A DNA stretch of 11,000 nucleotides from Alphaproteobacteria bacterium (GTDB taxonomy: Bacteria; Pseudomonadota; Alphaproteobacteria; Sphingomonadales; Sphingomonadaceae). The notes under the pieces were generated by a model. That model worked only from the letters and a program-made list of their open reading frames with translations, had not been told where the DNA came from and made no database searches. The position numbers and the translations under genes are program-made. The stretch is from positions 1-11,000 of the forward strand of contig JAHJWA010000160.1 in the NCBI GenBank assembly GCA_018828205.1, read 5' to 3'. How positions within the stretch are numbered: position 1 is the stretch's first letter; every line of letters begins with the position of its first letter. Below, one piece after another: positions 6,581 to 11,000 of the stretch.

Positions 6581-6605
6581 CTAGCGTCGTCTAAATCGAA
6601 AGTAC
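6581..6605. other. Candidate attachment-site core at the 3' end of trmB
   Basis: The last codons of trmB use TTT, CGA, TTT, AGA and CGA. Upstream the gene writes these residues almost only as TTC and CGC, CGT or CGG, for example TTC-CGC-TTC near 6785. This abrupt change directly beside an integrase suggests that the end of the gene is supplied by the inserted element at its attachment core. No second copy of this stretch was found by eye in the window; the other end of the island would lie beyond the left edge. Confidence 0.4.
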
Positions 6606-7282
6606 CACACCTCGTGCTCGAAGACGTCGCGGGCCTTTTTCTCGTAGCGGGTCTCGGGCCAGCCCGCGGGCCGCTGCTGCCAGCTCGAGGGACCGTCGGT
6701 CACCCATTCGAAGACGTCGGTGAAGCGGCGCATCACCATCAGCGCGTGGCGCAGATAGATCGCGTGATCGGTGCCGAAGCGGAATTCGCCGCCGGGCCTG
6801 AGCTTGTCGGCGATCATCTGCACCGGGCCATCGTTCATCATCCGGCGTTTGGCGTGCTTGTTCTTGGGCCAGGGGTCGGGGTGGAGCAGGTAGAGCATGG
6901 TCAGCGCGCCGTCGGGCACCCGTTCGAGGACTTCGAGCGCATTGCCCGCGTGCAGCCGGATGTTGCCCAGCTTCTGCTCCTCGATCTGCGAGAGCGCCTG
7001 CGCCACGCCGTTCATATAAGGCTCGGCGCCGATGAAGCCGTGGTCGGGGAGCAGGTCGGCACGATAGGCGAGATGCTCGCCGCCGCCGAAGCCGATCTCG
7101 AAATGCAAGGGGCGATCCGCGCCGAACAATCGCTCGGCGGTCACGGGGCCGTCGTGCGGCACCGCGATCCGGGGGAGCAGATTGTCGACCAGGCCCTGCT
7201 GGTGGGTGCGCAGCGGCTTGCCGATCGAACGGCCGTAAAGCCGCTTCAACGTGGTCGGGTCGCCTTCCTTGAATGCCGTCAT
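6581..7282 (-). CDS. trmB: tRNA (guanine-N7-)-methyltransferase
   Basis: A 233-residue cytoplasmic enzyme that methylates G46 in the variable loop of tRNAs using S-adenosylmethionine. Visible elements are the SAM-binding motif I FEIGFGGGEHL (61-71), the acidic GAEPY (85-89), the family signature HPDPWPKNKHAKRRMM (134-149), FGTDHAIYL (169-177) and the late TRYEKKA (211-217). Length is typical. ATG 7282 is preceded by AGGGG about 7 nt upstream; that SD lies in one arm of a short hairpin (CCCC-GCTA-GGGG), so some translational control is possible. It is transcribed in the same direction as ctrA but separated from it by a terminator and repeats. The extreme 3' end shows AT-rich codons and borders the integrase island, suggesting that trmB was the integration target. 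The coding sequence remains complete. Confidence 0.95.
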   Translation of the reverse strand: MTAFKEGDPTTLKRLYGRSIGKPLRTHQQGLVDNLLPRIAVPHDGPVTAERLFGADRPLHFEIGFGGGEHLAYRADLLPDHGFIGAEPYMNGVAQALSQIEEQKLGNIRLHAGNALEVLERVPDGALTMLYLLHPDPWPKNKHAKRRMMNDGPVQMIADKLRPGGEFRFGTDHAIYLRHALMVMRRFTDVFEWVTDGPSSWQQRPAGWPETRYEKKARDVFEHEVWYFRFRRR

Positions 7283-7350
7283 GCGGCGCCCCTAGCGGGG
7301 TCGGCCCCGGGCCGTCCAGAGAGTGTGGGCCAGAGAACTTGGGGTAGGGC

Positions 7351-7381
7351 CATGGATTGCTTCGCGTCGCTCGCAATGACG
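7351..7381 (-). repeat. REP-like extragenic palindromic repeat, copy 1
   Basis: Read on the minus strand this gives CGTCATTGCGAG, then AGCAATCCATG, an element I recognise as dispersed in many copies in Sphingomonadales and other alphaproteobacterial genomes. It lies in the trmB-ctrA gap and is the inverted partner of the copy at 7415-7451. The recognition is from memory, not a search. Confidence 0.7.
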
Positions 7382-7414
7382 AGGAGCGGGGCGGGGCCTC
7401 CCACTAGCTCATTT

Positions 7415-7451
7415 CGTCATGGTGAGGAGCGCAGCGACGACGCCATCCATC
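7415..7451 (+). repeat. REP-like extragenic palindromic repeat, copy 2
   Basis: The plus strand reads CGTCATGGTGAGGAGCGCAG and ends in CCATCCATC. It is a diverged second copy of the repeat at 7351-7381, in opposite orientation and about 33 bp away. Together they form an inverted REP doublet that could fold into a large cruciform or RNA hairpin between trmB and the ctrA terminator. Confidence 0.65.
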
Positions 7452-7474
7452 AACCGGCTCCGCCACAACGGGAA

Positions 7475-7502
7475 ACGCCCGAGACCTTGCGGTCCCGGGC
7501 GT
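7475..7502 (-). terminator. Rho-independent terminator of ctrA
   Basis: About 40 bp downstream of the ctrA stop, the minus strand forms a 12-bp GC-rich stem with one A-C mismatch, capped by a GCAA (GNRA-type) tetraloop: ACGCCCGGGACC-type arm, GCAA, GGTCTCGGGCGT. A short T run (GTTTCCC) follows. The stem is convincing; the T tract is weak. Confidence 0.65.
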
Positions 7503-7543
7503 CTTGTCTCGTCCAAGAGACGAATTGCAAATTTCGTGGGCAA

Positions 7544-8239
7544 TCAGGCCGCTTCGGCTTCCTCGTCGGGATCGCGCAGCACATAGCCGCGGCCCCAGAC
7601 GGTCTCGATGTAGTTCTCGCCGGCGCAGGCGTGGCTCAGCTTCTTGCGCAGCTTGCAGATGAACACGTCGATGATCTTCAATTCAGGTTCGTCCATCCCG
7701 CCATAGAGGTGATTGAGGAACATTTCCTTGGTCAGCGTGGTGCCCTTGCGCAAGCTCAGCAGCTCGAGCATCGCGTATTCCTTGCCGGTCAGATGGACCC
7801 GTGCACCATCGACCTCGACGGTCTTGGCGTCGAGATTGACCGCCAGCTTGCCGGTGCGGATGACCGACTGGCTGTGCCCCTTGGAACGGCGCACCACGGC
7901 GTGGATCCGCGCGACCAGTTCCTCGCGGTGGAACGGCTTGGTCACGTAGTCGTCGGCGCCGAAGCCGAAGCTGCGGATTTTGGAATCCATCTCGGCGATG
8001 CCCGACAGGATCAGCACCGGGGTCTGTACCTTGGCGACGCGCAATTTCTTGAGCACGTCGTAACCATGCATGTCGGGCAGGTTCAGATCGAGCAGGATGA
8101 TGTCGTAATCATACAATTTGCCCAGATCGAGGCCTTCCTCGCCCAGATCGGTCTGGTAGACGTTGAACCCCTCGGTGGTGAGCATCAGCTCGATCGCCTT
8201 GGCGGTCGTGGGTTCGTCTTCGATCAGCAGTACACGCAT
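7544..8239 (-). CDS. ctrA: Cell-cycle response regulator CtrA (OmpR/PhoB-type)
   Basis: A DNA-binding response regulator that, in alphaproteobacteria, controls cell-cycle, motility and related genes downstream of the CckA-ChpT phosphorelay. ATG 8239 gives 231 residues starting MRVLLIEDEPTTAKAIELML, the length and N-terminus of Caulobacter CtrA; GGGGGA lies 6 nt upstream. A longer in-frame reading from 8275 adds 12 unconserved residues and is rejected. The receiver domain (1-120) has the acidic pocket E7-D8, phospho-acceptor D51 in LLDLNLPDMHG, and K in VTKPF. The C-terminal winged helix (about 125-225) includes LTGKEYAMLELL, the recognition region EPELKIIDVFICKLRKKL and the wing VWGRGYVL. The C-terminus is DEEAEAA; alanine-rich CtrA ends can serve proteolysis in Caulobacter. 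TTAA half-sites lie upstream. Confidence 0.97.
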   Translation of the reverse strand: MRVLLIEDEPTTAKAIELMLTTEGFNVYQTDLGEEGLDLGKLYDYDIILLDLNLPDMHGYDVLKKLRVAKVQTPVLILSGIAEMDSKIRSFGFGADDYVTKPFHREELVARIHAVVRRSKGHSQSVIRTGKLAVNLDAKTVEVDGARVHLTGKEYAMLELLSLRKGTTLTKEMFLNHLYGGMDEPELKIIDVFICKLRKKLSHACAGENYIETVWGRGYVLRDPDEEAEAA

Positions 8240-8302
8240 GGGTGGTCCCCCGGCTTGGCCCCAAAGATTTCGCAACCTGTCGGTAAGGTGTGTTGCGCCT
8301 TA

Positions 8303-8355
8303 TTAACCACACAAGCTCTGAACGGAAAAGGTTAACGAGGGGTAAAGCGCGTTAA
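8303..8355 (-). promoter_or_regulatory. ctrA promoter region with CtrA-type TTAA half-sites
   Basis: The 201-bp gap between rpoN and ctrA holds three TTAA half-sites: 8303-8306, 8332-8335 and 8352-8355, the last two each within GTTAAC. The middle one is followed after exactly 7 bp by TAAA (8343-8346), one mismatch from the CtrA site TTAA-N7-TTAA. Autoregulation of ctrA is known in Caulobacter, so a similar circuit is plausible. I could not assign a confident -10/-35, and no terminator is evident after rpoN. Confidence 0.45.
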
Positions 8356-8440
8356 CTTTTTTGCAGGGTTCGGGTCCGTCCGATCATACAATCGCGGCGG
8401 TTTGAAGGCTCTCGACTGGGGGCCAGCGGTCCGCCGCGGG

Positions 8441-9913
8441 TCAGTAGTTGGCCAGCTTCTTCGCGCGTCGGCGCTGCGCGCTGGAACCGATGCCGATCGC
8501 CTCGCGGTATTTGGCCACCGTGCGCCGCGCCAGATCGAAGCCTTCGGTTTTGAGCAGCTCGACCAGCTTCTGGTCCGAGAGCACCGATTTCGCGTCCTCG
8601 CCGTCGCACAGCGCGCGGATCCGCGCCTTGATCGCTTCCGACGAGGCGCCCTCGCCATCGGCCGCAGCGACCCCGCTGGAGAAGAAATATTTCAGCTCGA
8701 AGGTGCCGCGCGGGCAGGAGAGATATTTGTTGCTGGTGACCCGGCTGACCGTGCTTTCGTGCATTTCGATCACCTCGGCCACCTCGCGCAGGGTCAGCGG
8801 CTTCATCGCCGAAACCCCGCGGCGGAAGAAGCCTTCCTGGCGCTTGACGATCTCGGCGGCGGTCTTGAGGATGGTCTTCTGCCGCTGGTCCAAGGCGCGG
8901 ATCAGCCAGTCGGCTTCGGACAATTGCTCGTTGAGCCAGGAGAGCGACTGCTTGTCGCGCGCGCCGCCTTTCAGTTCGAGGAAATAATCGCGGTTGACCA
9001 CCAGCCGCGGCAGGCTCGCCTCGTTGATCCGGATCGTCCAGCCGTCCGCGCCGTCCGGCGCGATCAGCACATCGGGCACCACCGCGGATTGCGCCGCCCC
9101 GCCGAAGCGGCAGCCGGGCTTGGGGTCGTAGCGCCTGAGCTCGGCGAGCATGTCGGCGAAATCCTCGTCGTCGACCTCGCACATCCGCTTGAGCCGGGCG
9201 AATTCGCCGCTCGCGACCAGATCGAGATTGTCGATCAGCCGCGCCATGCAGGGGTCGTAGCGATCCGCCTCGCGTGCCTGCAGCGCGAGACATTCGCTCA
9301 GGGTGCGCGCGCCGACCCCGGTGGGATCGAGCGTCTGGATCAGGTCGAGCGCGCGTTCGACCTCGGCGAGCGGGATGCCGAGTTCGTCGGCCAGCGCGAA
9401 CAGATCGCCGGTGAAATAGCCCGCCTCGTCGAGCTCGCCGATCAGCCGCGCGGCGACGAAGGCCTCGCGCTCGTCATGCGCGACCGCGCCGATCTGGTCG
9501 GCGAGATATTCGGCCAGCGTCGGCTCGCCATTGGCGCGGTTTTCCAGGTCGGGCGGCCCTTCGTCGGATACCCCGCCCGAACCCGCCGCGCGGCCCCAAT
9601 CACCCTGATCGCCCGGCCCGGCATCGGGGTCGAGCGCCCCCGGCGCGATATCGAGCGCCTCGGTGCCGTCGAAGCCGCCGTCGCTGCCATGTTCGCTCGG
9701 TTCGGAGGCCGGCGCGTCGCCATCGCCATCGCTATCGCCCCGTTCGTGGCTGGTCTCGCCCATCTCGAGCAGCGGATTGCTCTCCAGAGCCTCGCCGACG
9801 AAAGTCTCGATCTCGAGATTGGACAGCGCCAGCAGCTTGATCGCCTGCTGCAATTGCGGCGTCATCACCAGCGATTGCGTCTGGCGCAGATCGAGACGCG
9901 GGCTCAGGGCCAT
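8441..9913 (-). CDS. rpoN: RNA polymerase sigma-54 factor
   Basis: The 490-residue alternative sigma factor that recognises -24/-12 promoters and needs AAA+ activators, classically for nitrogen, flagellar or other specialised genes. Region I is the Gln/Leu-rich LDLRQTQSLVMTPQLQQAIKLL-type start (8-29) with LESNPLLE (43-50). Region II is long and very acidic/Gly-rich (about 52-130). The core-binding region follows (about 130-320), then the HTH in LTLREVAEVIEMHESTVSR. The RpoN box ARRTVAKYRE is at 462-471, near the C-terminus KKLANY. AGGA lies 7 nt before ATG 9913. The gene starts 35 bp after lptB on the same strand, with no terminator between, so the two are probably co-transcribed, the usual alphaproteobacterial arrangement. 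Confidence 0.97.
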   Translation of the reverse strand: MALSPRLDLRQTQSLVMTPQLQQAIKLLALSNLEIETFVGEALESNPLLEMGETSHERGDSDGDGDAPASEPSEHGSDGGFDGTEALDIAPGALDPDAGPGDQGDWGRAAGSGGVSDEGPPDLENRANGEPTLAEYLADQIGAVAHDEREAFVAARLIGELDEAGYFTGDLFALADELGIPLAEVERALDLIQTLDPTGVGARTLSECLALQAREADRYDPCMARLIDNLDLVASGEFARLKRMCEVDDEDFADMLAELRRYDPKPGCRFGGAAQSAVVPDVLIAPDGADGWTIRINEASLPRLVVNRDYFLELKGGARDKQSLSWLNEQLSEADWLIRALDQRQKTILKTAAEIVKRQEGFFRRGVSAMKPLTLREVAEVIEMHESTVSRVTSNKYLSCPRGTFELKYFFSSGVAAADGEGASSEAIKARIRALCDGEDAKSVLSDQKLVELLKTEGFDLARRTVAKYREAIGIGSSAQRRRAKKLANY

Positions 9914-9948
9914 CGCCGCGTCCTAAACCTCAAGGGGCGATGGCGCGC

Positions 9949-10764
9949 TCACAGGGTGAAGCCCTCGCCCAGATAGAGCCGGCGCACGTTCTCGTCCGCG
10001 ACCAGCGCTTCGGGGGTACCCGCGAACAGCACCTGTCCGCCGTAGATGATGCAGGCGCGGTCGACGATCTCGAGCGTTTCGCGGACGTTGTGATCGGTGA
10101 TCAGCACGCCGATCCCGCGGGTCTTGAGATCCTTGACGAGGTCGCGGATGTCGTTGATCGAGAGCGGATCGATCCCGGCGAAGGGCTCGTCGAGCAGCAT
10201 GATCGAGGGCTTGGCGGCGAGCGCGCGGGCGATCTCGCAGCGGCGCCGCTCGCCCCCCGAGAGCGCCATCGCGGGGCTGGCGCGCAGCCGGGTAAGCCCG
10301 AATTCGTCGAGCAGCCGCTCGAGTTCTTGCGCGCGCACGGATTTGTCCGGCTCGACCATCTCGAGCACGCAGGTGATGTTCTGTTCGACCGTCATCCCGC
10401 GAAAGATGCTGGTCTCCTGCGGCAGATAGCCCAGGCCCAGGATCGCGCGGCGGTACATCGGCAGGCGGGTGACATCCTCGCCATCCATCAAAATGCGCCC
10501 GGCATCGGGGCGCACCAGCCCCATGATCGAATAGAAGCAGGTGGTCTTGCCCGCGCCGTTGGGGCCGAGCAGGCCCAGCACCTCGCCCTTGGCGACGGTC
10601 AGCGAGATATCCGACAGCACCACGGTCTTGTCGTAGCTCTTGGCGATCGAGACGACCTCGAGCCCGCCCCCCAGGACGCCATCGGGCAACGGCGGCGCGG
10701 CCTCGGTGGCGGCTTCCTCGGCGAGATGAGCGGGGTGCAGGGTATCGGGGGCGGTATCGGCCAT
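9949..10764 (-). CDS. lptB: LPS export ABC transporter ATP-binding protein
   Basis: The 271-residue ATPase of the LptB2FG complex, which extracts lipopolysaccharide from the inner membrane and pushes it along the LptC-A-D bridge. The motifs are complete: Walker A GPNGAGKT (67-74), Q-loop YLPQETSIFRGMTVEQN (113-129, the LptB-typical stretch), signature LSGGERRR (168-175), Walker B IMLLDEPFAGID (188-199) and H-loop TDH (223-225). The first 34 or so residues, Ala/Pro/Glu-rich, are an extension beyond typical LptB; no internal ATG offers a shorter start, and the Shine-Dalgarno before ATG 10764 is poor. rpoN follows 35 bp downstream. Unusually for the group, lptC and lptA are not immediately upstream: at least 200 bp without a recognisable minus-strand gene precede it, including a terminator-like hairpin. 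Confidence 0.96.
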   Translation of the reverse strand: MADTAPDTLHPAHLAEEAATEAAPPLPDGVLGGGLEVVSIAKSYDKTVVLSDISLTVAKGEVLGLLGPNGAGKTTCFYSIMGLVRPDAGRILMDGEDVTRLPMYRRAILGLGYLPQETSIFRGMTVEQNITCVLEMVEPDKSVRAQELERLLDEFGLTRLRASPAMALSGGERRRCEIARALAAKPSIMLLDEPFAGIDPLSINDIRDLVKDLKTRGIGVLITDHNVRETLEIVDRACIIYGGQVLFAGTPEALVADENVRRLYLGEGFTL

Positions 10765-10794
10765 GATGGGGCTTTAGCATGGCGGGCGAGGGTG

Positions 10795-10820
10795 AAAACC
10801 CCGCTGGTCGTACAGCGGGG
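10795..10820 (-). terminator. Rho-independent terminator-like hairpin just upstream of lptB
   Basis: On the minus strand CCCCGCTG-TACGAC-CAGCGGGG forms a perfect 8-bp GC-rich stem with a 6-nt loop, followed at once by TTTT. This is a good intrinsic terminator pointing toward lptB, whose ATG is about 30 nt further on. It could end an upstream minus-strand transcript or act as an attenuator in the lptB leader. Confidence 0.65.
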
Positions 10821-10886
10821 GCGTTTGGCAGGATAGCGACGGGGGCTCGCGGGAACGCCAAGCCACCCGCGTAATATTGTATCGGG

Positions 10887-10910
10887 TTGCGGCACGGCGC
10901 CGGACCGCAA
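10887..10910. repeat. 24-bp imperfect palindrome upstream of lptB
   Basis: TTGCGG (10887-10892) and CCGCAA (10905-10910) are exact inverted arms around an inner 8-bp palindrome CGGCGCCG (10895-10902), with two mismatched pairs between. It lies between the lptB terminator-like hairpin and the possible plus-strand promoter. It may be a regulator site; no family is assigned. Confidence 0.35.
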
Positions 10911-10911
10911 C

Positions 10912-10940
10912 TTGCGCTGCAATCGGAATTCTGGAATAAA
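10912..10940 (+). promoter_or_regulatory. Possible sigma-70-type promoter, plus strand
   Basis: TTGCGC (10912-10917) and AATAAA (10935-10940) are separated by 17 bp, upstream of the possible plus-strand start at 10975. The -10 is a moderate match and the call is by eye. Confidence 0.3.
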
Positions 10941-10974
10941 TCACTTCGGGACAGGAAAAATGGGAGCCGCACCG

Positions 10975-11000
10975 ATGAACAGGGCGATCGAGAACCGCGC
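10975..11000 (+). CDS. Possible start of a plus-strand gene (first 8 codons only)
   Basis: ATG 10975 (MNRAIENR, cut by the window edge) has GGGAG 8 nt upstream; an in-frame ATG at 10960 has AGGA only 3 nt upstream and is less likely. A promoter-like pair precedes it. If real, the gene is divergent from lptB. Eight codons are too few to recognise a product, and chance cannot be excluded. Confidence 0.35.

Noticed and set aside
8240..8275. Upstream in-frame start of ctrA adding 12 residues
   Set aside because: The extension is not conserved in CtrA. ATG 8239 has a good ribosome site and matches the known N-terminus.
6557..8335. 592-codon open frame on the plus strand
   Set aside because: It is antisense to trmB and ctrA and reads through the REP repeats. 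It shows no domain and arises from high-GC codon bias.
8402..9976. Long plus-strand open frame opposite rpoN
   Set aside because: It is antisense to a complete, motif-rich rpoN, and its composition is that of a shadow frame.
9940..10836. 298-codon plus-strand open frame opposite lptB
   Set aside because: It is a shadow of lptB and has no recognisable protein features.

Overview
The window looks like the chromosome of a high-GC alphaproteobacterium, most likely Sphingomonadales (Erythrobacter/Sphingomonas relatives). The pointers are a 231-residue CtrA, the lptB-rpoN gene pair, and an inverted pair of REP-like repeats of a type I associate with these genomes. No 16S or other species marker is present, so this is an inference.

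The window has two halves. Positions 1 to about 6600 look like an accessory island, with visibly lower GC and more relaxed wobble use. From right to left it holds: an intact P4-type tyrosine integrase (5224-6453, minus); a small mercury-resistance-like module, namely a MerR-type regulator (4152-4556, minus), a clear MerR-type promoter with a 19-bp spacer (4568-4598), a MerT-like transporter (4624-5019) and a 75-residue cysteine-rich GDCCVxC protein (5019-5246); a glutathione-reductase-like flavoprotein (2802-4142, plus) convergent with merR; and a TonB-dependent receptor (428-2563, minus) translationally coupled to a PepSY-type membrane protein that runs off the left edge. No MerP is present, nor any canonical MerA with its N-terminal HMA domain and C-terminal Cys pair.

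From about 6600 rightwards is high-GC core chromosome, with every confident gene on the minus strand: trmB (tRNA m7G46 methyltransferase), an intergenic REP pair plus the terminator of ctrA, ctrA (cell-cycle master regulator), rpoN (sigma-54) and lptB (ATPase of the LPS exporter). The last codons of trmB are AT-rich, unlike the rest of the gene, which fits integration of the island into the trmB 3' end.

Functionally, MerR would sense a soft metal (Hg(II) is the first candidate) and open the merT-GDCCVxC promoter. MerT would import the metal, the GDCCVxC protein may bind it in place of MerP, and the flavoprotein may supply reducing power. The receptor-PepSY operon has a possible Fur-like site and is more likely an iron/siderophore system that shares the island. 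In the core half, lptB has no lptC/lptA directly upstream and instead follows a strong minus-strand terminator hairpin.
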